Source of the DNA: Halomonas campaniensis
GTDB taxonomy: Bacteria > Pseudomonadota > Gammaproteobacteria > Pseudomonadales > Halomonadaceae
Direction: 5' to 3'
Length of the DNA: 64,000 bases
Assembly (NCBI RefSeq): GCF_014193375.1
Contig: NZ_JACHZF010000016.1
Location: 1-64,000, forward strand
Shown piece by piece: positions 16,974 through 25,363 of the stretch. The position numbers and the translations under genes are program-made. Each line of letters begins with the position of its first letter. The stretch's first letter is position 1. Under the pieces are notes generated by a model, which saw only the letters and a program-made list of their open reading frames with translations, ran no database searches and was not told the DNA's origin.

Positions 16974-17981
16974 ATGATCGACCTGCGCAGCGATACCGTC
17001 ACCCGCCCCACCCCGCCCATGCGCGCCGCCATGGCCGAGGCCCCGGTGGGCGACGACGTCTGGGGCGACGATCCCAGCGTCACGCGCTTCGAGGCCGCCG
17101 TGGCCGAGCGCGCCGGCAAGGCCGCCGCCCTGCTCTTCCCCAGCGGCACCCAGAGCAACCTGGCCGCCCTGCTGGCCCACTGCCAGCGCGGCGACGAATA
17201 TATCGCCGGCCAGCAGGCCCACACCTACAAGTACGAGGGGGGCGGCGCCGCCGTGCTCGGTGGCATCCAGCCCCAGCCGGTGGAGCATGACGGCGACGGC
17301 TCGCTGCCCCTGGAGCGCATCCGCGCGGCGATCAAGCCCGACGACTTCCACTTCGCCCGCACCCGCCTGCTGGCGCTGGAGAACACCATCGGCGGCAAGG
17401 TGCTGGATGCCGGCTACGTGGCGGCGGCCACCGACCTGGCCCGCGAGCATGGCCTGGCCACCCACCTGGACGGCGCCCGGCTGTTCAACGCCGCGGTGGC
17501 CACCGACACCCCGCTGGCCGCGCTCTGCGCCCCCTTCGACAGCGTCTCGCTGTGCTTCTCCAAGGGGCTCGGCGCCCCGGTGGGTTCGGTGCTGGTGGGC
17601 ACGCCGGCGCTGGTCGGCGAGGCGCGGCGCTGGCGCAAGGTGCTCGGCGGCGGCATGCGCCAGGCCGGCGTGCTGGCCGCCGCCTGCCACCACGCCCTCG
17701 ACCACCACGTCGCCGACCTGGCTGAGGATCACCGCAAGGCCGAGCGCCTCGCCGAGGGGCTGGCCAGCATCGACGGTGTCGAGGTGGTCTCCCGGGCCAC
17801 CAACATGGTCTTCGCCCGTTTCCCGGAGGCCGACCGGGAGCCCCTCAGGGCCTGGCTGGAGGCGCGCGGCATCCTGGTCGAGCTGCTCTACTCCACCCGC
17901 TTCGTCGCCCATCGCGACGTCAGCCATGCCGACATCGAGACGGTGATCGAGGCGATCGCCGACTACCGCCTCAGTCGCTGA
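16974..17981 (+). CDS. ltaE: Low-specificity L-threonine aldolase
   Basis: 335 residues, fold-type I PLP enzyme that cleaves L-threonine or L-allo-threonine to glycine and acetaldehyde. The PLP lysine is K197 (LCFSKGLGAPVGS). The N-terminus MIDLRSDTVTRPTPPMRAAM and the active-site HLDGARLFNAA segment are characteristic. A GAGGAGGCGCCC ribosome-binding site precedes the start. The end overlaps the convergent LysR gene by 11 bp. Confidence 0.95.
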   Translation: MIDLRSDTVTRPTPPMRAAMAEAPVGDDVWGDDPSVTRFEAAVAERAGKAAALLFPSGTQSNLAALLAHCQRGDEYIAGQQAHTYKYEGGGAAVLGGIQPQPVEHDGDGSLPLERIRAAIKPDDFHFARTRLLALENTIGGKVLDAGYVAAATDLAREHGLATHLDGARLFNAAVATDTPLAALCAPFDSVSLCFSKGLGAPVGSVLVGTPALVGEARRWRKVLGGGMRQAGVLAAACHHALDHHVADLAEDHRKAERLAEGLASIDGVEVVSRATNMVFARFPEADREPLRAWLEARGILVELLYSTRFVAHRDVSHADIETVIEAIADYRLSR

Positions 17982-18861
17982 GCTCGCGTTCGGCGAGCAG
18001 CCAGCGCCATACCTGATCGGCGTCGTCGGCGACCTCGCGGCGGCTCGGCCGTACCAGCCAGAAGCGCTCCGGGCAGTGCAGCCCGGGGTCGAAGGGCACC
18101 ACCAGATCGCGGCGCTCGGCCAGCAGGCGTCGATGGGCCAGGGCGACCCCGACTCCCCGGGCGGCCAGGGCCAGTGTCATCACCTGGTTGTCGCAGGCGA
18201 GCGAGTCGCAGCGGCGCTCGAGCCCTCCCACCCCCGCCGCCTCCAGCCAGGCCGGCCATCCGGCGCCGAAGCCCAGGGCGTGCAGCAGTGTGTGGCCCGC
18301 CAGGTCGGCAGGCGCCAGCAGCCGCTCGGCGACGTCGGGCGCGCAGGCCGGTACCAGCCACTCCTCACCCAGCGACAGCGCCTCCACCCCGGCCCAGTCG
18401 CCATGACCGTAGCGAATCTCGATGTCAGCCCCCTCCGGGCCGAAGTCGTCGGGCCAGATGGCGCTGACCAGGCGCAGCGACACCGCCGGGTGTGCCCGCC
18501 GCAGGCGCGGCAGGCGTGGCGCCAGCCAATCCTGCTGGATCACCGGCGTGGTGCGCAGCGTCACGCTGTGGTCGGCCGCACCGCCGAACACCTCGGCGGT
18601 ACCCTCTGCCATGCGCGAGAAAGCGTCGTGAATGCTGGGCAGCCAGGCCTGTCCGGCCGGGGTCAGGGTGAGGCTGCGCGGGTGGCGCACGAAGAGCTTG
18701 TGCCCGAGGCGGTCCTCCAGCAGGCGGATGCGCTGGCTGATGGCTGCCTGGGTCACCCCCAGCTCACGGCCGGCGGCGGTGAAGCTGAGGGTGCGCGCGG
18801 CGGCCTCGAAGGCCTGCAGCCATGTCAGCGGCGGCAAGGGGGTCATGGCCAAATCACTCAT
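17971..18861 (-). CDS. LysR-family regulator (GcvA-like)
   Basis: 296 residues. Helix-turn-helix at residues 20-66 (FTAAGRELGVTQAAISQRIRLLEDRLG) followed by a periplasmic-binding-protein-like effector domain. The N-terminal LTWLQAFEAAARTLSFTAAG and TLTPAGQAWLP segments resemble the GcvA/AmpR branch. Divergent from the gamma-butyrobetaine dioxygenase gene with about 100 bp between them, the classical arrangement for a LysR target, so this gene pair is the best candidate for its regulon. Neither the start at 18861 nor the internal Met at 18846 has a clear ribosome-binding site. Confidence 0.9.
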   Translation of the reverse strand: MSDLAMTPLPPLTWLQAFEAAARTLSFTAAGRELGVTQAAISQRIRLLEDRLGHKLFVRHPRSLTLTPAGQAWLPSIHDAFSRMAEGTAEVFGGAADHSVTLRTTPVIQQDWLAPRLPRLRRAHPAVSLRLVSAIWPDDFGPEGADIEIRYGHGDWAGVEALSLGEEWLVPACAPDVAERLLAPADLAGHTLLHALGFGAGWPAWLEAAGVGGLERRCDSLACDNQVMTLALAARGVGVALAHRRLLAERRDLVVPFDPGLHCPERFWLVRPSRREVADDADQVWRWLLAERELSD

Positions 18862-18960
18862 AAGCTTTATTGGGGCATAGGCGCCAGATTAATCGTTTGT
18901 CACCGCCCGCGCGACTCCCCATCCTGAGCCCCTCTACCCTCCCCTGACCGAGGAGACGCC

Positions 18961-20133
18961 ATGCCCCTTGTCGCCGATACCCCGCACCAGGCCACCGCAC
19001 CGGACATGGCCGAGCTTGCGCCCATCCCCGCCACGCCGCTGTTGGCCGAGGCCCGCGCCGACGAGGCAGCGATCGTGCTGGCCTGGGAGGATGGCGCGCG
19101 AACCCGCCTGCCCTTCATCTGGCTGCGCGACCACTGCCCCTGTCGGGAGTGCCGCCACCCCCAGACCCGCGAGCGCCTGCATGTACCCCTGGACGAGGTG
19201 ACCACGCCGCCCGAGACACGCCTCGAGGCCGGCCATCTGTGGCTGCGCTGGGAGGATGGCCACGAGAGCCGCTTCGCCGCCGGCTGGCTGCACCAGCGCC
19301 GCCCCGAGGCACCGCAGGCGAGTCCCGTCCCCGCTCCCCGGGCCTGGCGCGAGGGCTTCACGCCGGTGTGCGTCAGCCATGCCGACTTCCTGTCCCCGGA
19401 GGGGGAATCGACCTGGCTCGAGGCGCTGCTGCGCGACGGCCTGGCGCTGATCGAACAGGGCCCGCTGGTCGACGAGGAGGTCAGCCGCCTGGCGGAGCGC
19501 ATCGGCCCCCAGCGAGCCACCAACTTCGGCGCTCGCTTCGACGTGCGCTCCAAGCCCAACCCCAACAACGCCGCCTACACCGCTATCGGCCTGGCGCTGC
19601 ACATCGACCTGCCCAACTGGCGTCAGCCCCCGGATATCCAGCTGCTCTACTGCCTGCAGAACGAGGCCGAGGGGGGTGAATCGCTGTTCGCCGACGGCAT
19701 CCAGGTCGCCGAAGCGCTTCGCGAGGCAGACCCCGAGGCCTTTCGGTTGCTCAGCGAGGAGGCCATCGACTTCCGCTTCCAGGACGAGACGCACGACATT
19801 GCCGTGCGCGCGCCGGTGATCGGCTGCGACAACCAGGGCCGCGTGGTAGAGCTGCGCTTCAACAACTGGATCCGCGACACCCTGCGCCTGCCCGCCGAGC
19901 GCATGGCGGCCTGGTACCGCGCCTATCGCCACTTCTGGCAGCTGCTCCACTCGCCGCGCTTCCAGCTCGACTTCAGCCTGGCCCCTGGCGAAATGGTCGC
20001 CTTCGACAACCGTCGGGTGCTGCACGGTCGCCGTGCCTTCGATCCCAACACCGGTGCCCGCCACCTGCAGGGCACCTACCTCGACCGCGACCTGCTCGAG
20101 TCGCGGCTGCGGGTGCTGGCACGCCGGCGCTGA
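18961..20133 (+). CDS. Gamma-butyrobetaine dioxygenase-like Fe(II)/2-oxoglutarate oxygenase
   Basis: 390 residues. An N-terminal DUF971-type zinc-binding domain (C59, C61, C64, H66 in DHCPCRECRH) precedes the TauD/BBOX jelly roll. The iron triad is H214 and D216 (LALHIDLPN) with distal H355 (RRVLHGRRAF), and the following R357/R358 region would bind 2-oxoglutarate. This order matches gamma-butyrobetaine hydroxylase, which makes L-carnitine from gamma-butyrobetaine; trimethyllysine hydroxylases share the fold. The next gene encodes a betaine/carnitine-type binding protein, supporting a quaternary-amine substrate. GAGGAG precedes the start. Confidence 0.88.
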   Translation: MPLVADTPHQATAPDMAELAPIPATPLLAEARADEAAIVLAWEDGARTRLPFIWLRDHCPCRECRHPQTRERLHVPLDEVTTPPETRLEAGHLWLRWEDGHESRFAAGWLHQRRPEAPQASPVPAPRAWREGFTPVCVSHADFLSPEGESTWLEALLRDGLALIEQGPLVDEEVSRLAERIGPQRATNFGARFDVRSKPNPNNAAYTAIGLALHIDLPNWRQPPDIQLLYCLQNEAEGGESLFADGIQVAEALREADPEAFRLLSEEAIDFRFQDETHDIAVRAPVIGCDNQGRVVELRFNNWIRDTLRLPAERMAAWYRAYRHFWQLLHSPRFQLDFSLAPGEMVAFDNRRVLHGRRAFDPNTGARHLQGTYLDRDLLESRLRVLARRR

Positions 20134-20151
20134 GCACCGCTTACCCGTGAT

Positions 20152-20185
20152 GCCGCCGGCCACGACAAGCATATTTGCCGGCGGC
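20152..20185 (+). repeat. Intercistronic hairpin before the binding-protein gene
   Basis: GCCGCCGGC and its reverse complement are separated by 16 bases between the dioxygenase stop and the binding-protein ribosome-binding site. It could attenuate read-through or stabilise the downstream mRNA. Confidence 0.45.
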
Positions 20186-20216
20186 GTCGACCCACCATCA
20201 AGACAGGAGAAACTCC

Positions 20217-21158
20217 ATGACTGCCCCCCTGACCTGGCCAAGCGTACTGCTCACCGGCGGCCTGCTAGGCGGCCTGGCACTCCATGCCCATGCCGATGAG
20301 ACGACCCTCGACTTCGGCGTTCCCGCCTGGCCCGGCATCACCGTCAAGACAGCGATCGCCGAGCAGCTGCTGGCCCCGCTGGGCTACGAGACACGCACCC
20401 ACAACCTGGGCCTGCAGGTGATCTACCAGGGCATGGACAGCGGTGATATCGACGTCTTCCTGGGCGGCTGGATGCCCGCACAGCGCGAGATGTTCGAACC
20501 CCGCGAAGACGATGGCCGGCTGCGCGCGCTGACCAACAACGTCGACGGCGCCCAGATGACCCTTGCGGTACCCGAGTACCTCCATGAGAAGGGTATCCGG
20601 AGCTTCGCCGACCTGGACGCCAACCGTGAACTGTTCAACGGCCAGATTCACGGCTTCGGGGCCGGCTCAGCCGCCAGCGAGATCCTCGAAGCGGCGATCG
20701 CCGCAGACACCTGGGGGCTCGGCGACTGGCGCCTGGTCGACACCAGCGAAGTGGGCATGCTGAGTGCCGCCCAGGATGCCATCTCCCGCGAGGAGGCCAT
20801 CGTCTGGGTCGGCTGGACGCCGCACTGGATGAACCTCGAGCTGCCGATGCGTTACCTCGATGACCCGCAGGACCTGTTCGGTGAGAACAACGGCGAGAGC
20901 GATGTGCTGACGCTGATTCGCAGCGACTACGCCGAGGCCAACCCCGAGCTGGTCAGCTTCTTCGAAGCCTTCACCTTCAGCGCCGAGGAGCAGAGCTGGA
21001 TGATCCAGGAGTACGGCCAGCAGGAGCGCGACCCAACCGACGTGGCCACCGAGTGGATCCACGACAACGCGGAACGCGTCGAGGCGATGCTGACAGACGT
21101 GAATGGCCGCGACGGTGAACCGGCCTGGCCACGAGTCCAGGCGGCTCTCGACCTCTGA
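20217..21158 (+). CDS. Glycine betaine/carnitine/choline-type ABC substrate-binding protein
   Basis: 313 residues from the ATG at 20217 (AGGAGA upstream), which opens a signal peptide ending at HAHA. It is an OpuAC-family binding protein: VPAWPGITVKTAIAEQLLAPLGY, the IDVFLGGWMPAQ loop and VGWTPHWMNLELPMRYLDDP contain aromatic residues that in the family form a cage for trimethylammonium groups. No permease or ATPase follows, so it must work with components encoded elsewhere or with another betaine transporter. Adjacency to the butyrobetaine dioxygenase suggests carnitine or gamma-butyrobetaine as ligand, but choline or betaine cannot be excluded. Confidence 0.88.
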   Translation: MTAPLTWPSVLLTGGLLGGLALHAHADETTLDFGVPAWPGITVKTAIAEQLLAPLGYETRTHNLGLQVIYQGMDSGDIDVFLGGWMPAQREMFEPREDDGRLRALTNNVDGAQMTLAVPEYLHEKGIRSFADLDANRELFNGQIHGFGAGSAASEILEAAIAADTWGLGDWRLVDTSEVGMLSAAQDAISREEAIVWVGWTPHWMNLELPMRYLDDPQDLFGENNGESDVLTLIRSDYAEANPELVSFFEAFTFSAEEQSWMIQEYGQQERDPTDVATEWIHDNAERVEAMLTDVNGRDGEPAWPRVQAALDL

Positions 21159-22088
21159 TCAGACATCCTGCGGCGGCACCCGGCCGACCATCCCCTCGGC
21201 CAGGTGGTCGAGGAAGGCACGCAGGCGCGCCGGCACATGGCGGCGCTGGGGGTAGACCGCATGGAAGTCGGCGCGCACGCCCCGCCAGCCGGGCAGCAGC
21301 TCGACGAGCCGGCCGGCGGCCAGGTGCTCGTGGACGTCCCACCAGGAGCGCAGCGCGATGCCGTGGCCGTCCAGCGCCAGCCCCACGATCACCTCGCCGT
21401 CGTTGCTGGCCAGCGGCCCCGACACCTTGATCGCCTGCTCCCCGTCCTGCCCGTCGCGGCGCTCCAGTCGCCACAGGGCGAAGTCGCTGTCGTTCTCGCG
21501 CAGCACCAGGCAGGGGTGGGCCGCCAGGTCCGCCGGCGTGGCCAGCGGTGCCATGCGCGCCACGTAGCCGGGCGAGGCGCACAGCACCCGGCGGTTGGCG
21601 AGGATGCGCCGGGCCACCAGGCGCGAGTCGGGGGGCTCCCCCACCCGGATGCCGATATCCACCCCCTGCTCCCCCGGGGTCAGCGGGAAGTTGGTCAGCT
21701 CAAGCGTGCTCTCCACCCCCGGGTGGCGGGCACGGAAGCTCGACAGCAGCGGCGCCACGTGGCGCCGCCCGAAACCGAAGGTGGCGTTGATCTTGAGCGG
21801 GCCGGTGAGCTCGGCGCGCTGCGCCCCCAGCGCCTCCTCCAGCTCGACCAGCTCCTCGAGGATCGCCGCCCCGCGCACGAGATAGCGCTCGCCCTCCGGG
21901 GTCAGGGCCAGGCGGCGGGTGGTGCGGCTGGCCAGGGTCGCGCCCAGGCGGGCCTCGAGCTGCTTGAGCCGCTTGCTTACCGCCGACAGCGACAGGCCGA
22001 GCTCCCGGGCGGTGGCCGTGAGGCTGCCGGCCTGGGCCAGGCGCTGGAAGAAGGCCAGGTCATCGAGCTGGGCCACCGGATTCTCCAC
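21159..22088 (-). CDS. dmlR: LysR-family regulator, DmlR-like
   Basis: 309 residues. N-terminal winged helix (GSLTATARELGLSLSAVSKRLKQLEARLG) with the CrgA/DmlR-branch signature S-x-S-A-V-S-K-R, and an effector domain from about residue 92. Its stop codon immediately abuts the stop of the convergent binding-protein gene. It is divergent from a D-malate dehydrogenase gene 103 bp away, the arrangement of E. coli dmlR-dmlA, where DmlR activates dmlA under D-malate or L-tartrate conditions. The symbol rests on that arrangement plus family resemblance. Confidence 0.85.
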   Translation of the reverse strand: MENPVAQLDDLAFFQRLAQAGSLTATARELGLSLSAVSKRLKQLEARLGATLASRTTRRLALTPEGERYLVRGAAILEELVELEEALGAQRAELTGPLKINATFGFGRRHVAPLLSSFRARHPGVESTLELTNFPLTPGEQGVDIGIRVGEPPDSRLVARRILANRRVLCASPGYVARMAPLATPADLAAHPCLVLRENDSDFALWRLERRDGQDGEQAIKVSGPLASNDGEVIVGLALDGHGIALRSWWDVHEHLAAGRLVELLPGWRGVRADFHAVYPQRRHVPARLRAFLDHLAEGMVGRVPPQDV

Positions 22089-22143
22089 TTCTTCTCAACA
22101 ATACATTGCATTTTAGCCCGATTATCGACGGAACGAGGAGGGC

Positions 22144-22149
22144 TAGACT
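22144..22149 (+). promoter_or_regulatory. Candidate -10 of dmlA
   Basis: TAGACT lies 43 bp before the dmlA start in the dmlR-dmlA divergent region; there is no good -35, as expected for an activator-dependent promoter. An AT-rich stretch at 22097-22127 is where a LysR box would be expected. Confidence 0.3.
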
Positions 22150-22191
22150 GCCGGGAGTCCAACCCCATCCCGGATAGCGAGGAAGCCCGAC

Positions 22192-23265
22192 ATGACCCAC
22201 AGAATCGCCGTGATCCCCGGTGACGGCATCGGCAAGGAAGTCATGCCCGAGGGGCTGCGCGCCCTCGAGGCCGCCGCCGCCCGCTTCGACATCGACCTGG
22301 AACTTGCGCACTTCGACTTCGCCAGCTGCGACTACTACGCCGAGCACGGCCAGATGCTGCCCGACGACTGGTTCGAGACCCTCAAGGACTTCGATGCCAT
22401 CTTCTATGGCGCGGTCGGCTGGCCGGCCACCGTGCCGGATCACATCTCGCTGTGGGGCTCGCTGCTGCAGTTCCGCCGCCGCTTCGACCAGTACATCAAC
22501 CTGCGCCCCTGCCGGCTGCTGCCGGGCATCAAGAGCCCCCTGGCGAACCGCAAGCCCGGCGACATCGACTTCTACGTAGTGCGCGAGAACACCGAGGGGG
22601 AGTATTCCAGCGTCGGCGGCAAGATGTTCGAGGGCACCGACCGCGAGGTGGTGATCCAGGAGACGGTGATGACCCGCCACGGCACCGACCGGGTGCTGAA
22701 GTTCGCCTATGAGCTCGCCGCCTCGCGCCCCCGCAAGAAGCTCACCTCGGCCACCAAGTCCAACGGCATCGCCATCACCATGCCCTGGTGGGACGAGCGC
22801 GTGGCCGCCATGGGGGCGAACTACCCCGACGTCGCCGTGGACCAGTTCCACATCGACATCCTCACCGCCAACTTCGTGATGCACCCGGACTGGTTCGACG
22901 TGGTGGTGGCCAGCAACCTGTTCGGCGACATCCTCTCCGACCTGGGCCCGGCCTGTACCGGCACCATCGGCGTGGCCCCCTCGGCCAACATCAACCCCGA
23001 GGGCACCTTCCCCAGCCTCTTCGAGCCGGTGCACGGCAGCGCCCCGGACATCGCGGGCAAGGGCATCGCCAACCCCATCGGCCAGGTCTGGTCCGGCGCC
23101 ATGATGCTCGAGCACCTGGGCCACAAGGAAGCCGGCGACGCCATCGTCGCCGCCTTCGAGGCGGTGCTGGCCGAGGGCGACAAGAGCTTACTCACTCCCG
23201 ACGTGGGTGGCACCGGCACCACCGAGAGTCTGGGCCGGGCCATCGCGGCACGCCTCGCGGGCTGA
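22192..23265 (+). CDS. dmlA: D-malate / tartrate dehydrogenase (isocitrate/isopropylmalate family)
   Basis: 357 residues. NAD-dependent, metal-requiring oxidative decarboxylase of the beta-decarboxylating dehydrogenase family: N-terminal IAVIPGDGIGKEV, substrate loop VRENTEGEYSSVGG, and the metal/active-site segment NLFGDILSDLGP followed by the NAD-binding EPVHGSAPDIAGKGIANP. The WGSLLQFRRRFDQYINLRPCR segment and overall length match TtuC/DmlA-type enzymes converting D-malate to pyruvate or acting on tartrate, rather than LeuB. Divergently regulated by the DmlR-like gene. Confidence 0.92.
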   Translation: MTHRIAVIPGDGIGKEVMPEGLRALEAAAARFDIDLELAHFDFASCDYYAEHGQMLPDDWFETLKDFDAIFYGAVGWPATVPDHISLWGSLLQFRRRFDQYINLRPCRLLPGIKSPLANRKPGDIDFYVVRENTEGEYSSVGGKMFEGTDREVVIQETVMTRHGTDRVLKFAYELAASRPRKKLTSATKSNGIAITMPWWDERVAAMGANYPDVAVDQFHIDILTANFVMHPDWFDVVVASNLFGDILSDLGPACTGTIGVAPSANINPEGTFPSLFEPVHGSAPDIAGKGIANPIGQVWSGAMMLEHLGHKEAGDAIVAAFEAVLAEGDKSLLTPDVGGTGTTESLGRAIAARLAG

Positions 23266-23311
23266 GGCACGCCCTCCCGGACACTCGCCCGAAGGCCCCA
23301 CCGGAGACAGC

Positions 23312-23337
23312 GCGGCCCCCGCCATGGCGGGGGCCGC
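23312..23337 (+). terminator. Terminator-like 26-bp palindrome after dmlA
   Basis: GCGGCCCCCGCCA is followed directly by its reverse complement, with a CCATGG core as in the palindrome at 9603-9628. Located 46 bp after the dmlA stop with no T-run; probably a terminator or 3' stabiliser. Confidence 0.6.
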
Positions 23338-23477
23338 TCGCGTTGGAGGAGACGACCGCGTGCGGGAATTCGGGGGCTTTCCTCGTCGAAAGGGCAGCAA
23401 CTCCTGACTTGCGTCAAGCTGCCGCATACCAAGAGAGGATGGGCGACAGGATTAAGACTAGATTATAAATATCGTGA

Positions 23478-23493
23478 GTTATAAGTATATAAC
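23478..23493. promoter_or_regulatory. AT-rich inverted repeat upstream of the SQR-like gene
   Basis: GTTATA-AGTA-TATAAC within an AT-rich island (about 23452-23500) of otherwise GC-rich DNA, 36 bp before the start at 23529. A plausible operator or promoter element; the binding protein is unknown. Confidence 0.4.
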
Positions 23494-23528
23494 AATGACA
23501 GCTCGACCCATCACGCAGGAGTCCCGAC

Positions 23529-24923
23529 ATGTCCCGCTCCCCCCTTGCCCCTGTCCGCCTGGACCGGCGCCAGCTCCTCAAGCTGGGGCTGGGTGCCGGC
23601 GCGGCCGGCCTGCTGCCCCTGGGCAGCCTGCAGGCCAGCACCCTCTCCACCCGCGCGCGCATCGTCATCCTCGGCGGCGGTGCCGCCGGCATGGCCATGG
23701 CCAATCGCCTCTCCCGCCGTCTGGACGGCGCCCGCATCTCGCTCGTCGAACCGCGCGAGATCCACCACTACCAGCCGGGATGGACCCTGGTGGCCTCGGG
23801 CGTGTGGCAGCCCGACAAGACCATGCGCCCCAATGCCAACTTCGTACCCGCGGGCGTGGACTGGGTGCGACAGCCCGCCGTGGGCATCGATGCCGAGCAG
23901 CGCCGGATTTCGCTCGCCGATGCCAGCGTGCTGGAGTACGACTACCTGGTGGTGGCCACCGGCCTGCAGCTCAACTACCACCTGATCGACGGCATGTCGC
24001 CGGACCTGGTCGGGACCCACGGCATCGGCAGCGTCTATGCCAGCATCGAGGGCGCCACCCGCACCCGCGATGCCATCGACGCCTGGCTGGCCAAGGGCGG
24101 TGGCAAGGGCCTGTTCACCGCGGCTCCCACCCCGGTGAAGTGCGCCGGCGCGCCGATCAAGATGACCTTCACCACCCTGTCCCGCATCCGCGACACCGGC
24201 CGTCGCGACGCCTTCCAGCTCGACTACCTCACCCCCGGCGCCGGCATGTTCAGCCAGCCCTGGATCAACGACTTCCTCAAGCAGCGCTTCGACGACGAGG
24301 GCATCAACCGCCGCCACCACTACCGACTCTCTGCCATCGACCCTGCCGCCCGGCAGGCCGAGTTCACCTTCGTCGGGCCGGCCAGCGAGTTCACCTCCCA
24401 CCATGAGCTGCGCCAGGCCGAGTTCGGCCGCGAGGGGGAGATGACCGAGGTGGTCGACTACGACTTCATCCATGTGGTGCCGCCCATGAGCGCCCCGGAT
24501 TTCGTGCGCGAGAGCGACCTGATCGCCCATGAAGGCCCCTTCCGCGGCGAGTGGCTGGATGTGGATATCCACACCCTGCAGCACAACCGCTACCCGGAGG
24601 TGTTCGGCATCGGCGACGTGATCGGCGCGCCGATCAACAAGACCGCCGCCAGCGTCAAGGCCCAGGCCCCGGTCGTCGAGGCCAACCTGCTGGCCCAGAT
24701 GCAGGAGCAACCGCTGCCGGCCCGTTACAACGGCTATACCTCCTGCCCGCTGATCACCGATATCGGCAAGGCGATGCTGGTGGAGTTCGGCTACGACAAC
24801 GACATGGACTTCCTGCCCTCATTTCCCTTCATCGACCCCCGCGACGAGTCCTGGGCGGCCTGGGTGATGAAGGACCGCATGCTGCAGCCGGCCTACTATG
24901 CCGTGCTGGAAGGCCAGGCCTGA
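23529..24923 (+). CDS. Tat-exported SQR-like FAD oxidoreductase lacking one redox cysteine
   Basis: 464 residues. The N-terminus has a twin-arginine signal (DRRQLLKLG at 12-20, then a hydrophobic Ala/Gly/Leu run). The Rossmann FAD motif IVILGGGAAGMAMANRL starts at about 45. The sequence follows type II (mitochondrial-like) sulfide:quinone oxidoreductases: VKCAGAPIK contains C205, GIGDVIGAPINKTAASVKAQ is the second FAD motif, and YTSCPLITD contains C406. The position where type II SQRs carry their second redox cysteine (GDC..) is V364. Sulfide oxidation is therefore uncertain; a related quinone-reducing flavoprotein is possible. Export to the periplasm is also unusual. Coupled to the small membrane protein 12 bp downstream. 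Confidence 0.8.
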   Translation: MSRSPLAPVRLDRRQLLKLGLGAGAAGLLPLGSLQASTLSTRARIVILGGGAAGMAMANRLSRRLDGARISLVEPREIHHYQPGWTLVASGVWQPDKTMRPNANFVPAGVDWVRQPAVGIDAEQRRISLADASVLEYDYLVVATGLQLNYHLIDGMSPDLVGTHGIGSVYASIEGATRTRDAIDAWLAKGGGKGLFTAAPTPVKCAGAPIKMTFTTLSRIRDTGRRDAFQLDYLTPGAGMFSQPWINDFLKQRFDDEGINRRHHYRLSAIDPAARQAEFTFVGPASEFTSHHELRQAEFGREGEMTEVVDYDFIHVVPPMSAPDFVRESDLIAHEGPFRGEWLDVDIHTLQHNRYPEVFGIGDVIGAPINKTAASVKAQAPVVEANLLAQMQEQPLPARYNGYTSCPLITDIGKAMLVEFGYDNDMDFLPSFPFIDPRDESWAAWVMKDRMLQPAYYAVLEGQA

Positions 24924-24935
24924 GGAGAGACGATC

Positions 24936-25295
24936 ATGACGATTCAAGGTGCACTGACCATCCTGATGTATGCCCTGGCCCCCTTCCTGTGGTGGATCCT
25001 GGGCGCCCTGGCGGTGCTGGTGCTGGTCCAGCTGGTGGCCCGCCTGCGCGGCTACCGCGCGCTCCACTACCGCTGCCTGGGCACCAACCTGGCCTCCTTG
25101 GCGGTGGGCCTCTCGGGGCTGTGGTGGATTCCCGCCTTCACCCACTCGAAGCTGGGCTATGTGGCCACCGCCTTCGACTGGGTGGCGATGATCGGCGCCG
25201 TGATCGGCCTGACCATCGCCGCCTGGCTGGTGCTGCATCCGCTCAGCTACCTGGTGCGCGCGCCCCGCTACGTGAGCCTGGGCGACGCCCACTGA
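24936..25295 (+). CDS. Small four-helix membrane protein next to the SQR-like gene
   Basis: 119 residues with four hydrophobic segments (about 8-32, 48-66, 75-97 and 85-105 partly overlapping). No cysteines suited to metal binding except C47; H44 and H73 are candidate haem or quinone-site histidines. I do not recognise a characterised family. It starts 12 bp after the SQR-like gene with GGAGAG upstream, so the two are co-transcribed. A role as membrane anchor or quinone-docking partner for the exported flavoprotein is a reasonable inference. Confidence 0.7.
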   Translation: MTIQGALTILMYALAPFLWWILGALAVLVLVQLVARLRGYRALHYRCLGTNLASLAVGLSGLWWIPAFTHSKLGYVATAFDWVAMIGAVIGLTIAAWLVLHPLSYLVRAPRYVSLGDAH

Positions 25296-25304
25296 CCCCC
25301 GGGG

Positions 25305-25325
25305 CGACGGGGCGCTGCCCCGTCG
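25305..25325. terminator. Terminator hairpin between convergent genes
   Basis: CGACGGGGC-GCT-GCCCCGTCG, a 9-bp perfect stem with 3-base loop, between the membrane-protein stop at 25295 and the methyltransferase stop at 25364. Confidence 0.65.
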
Positions 25326-25363
25326 TGGCGGTCCGGCGACCCGGCTGTCCGGCGACCAGGAGA

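Noticed and set aside
18860-18870. ATAAGCTTTAT as a LysR operator
   Set aside because: It overlaps the start codon of the LysR gene and the symmetry is imperfect; too weak to list.
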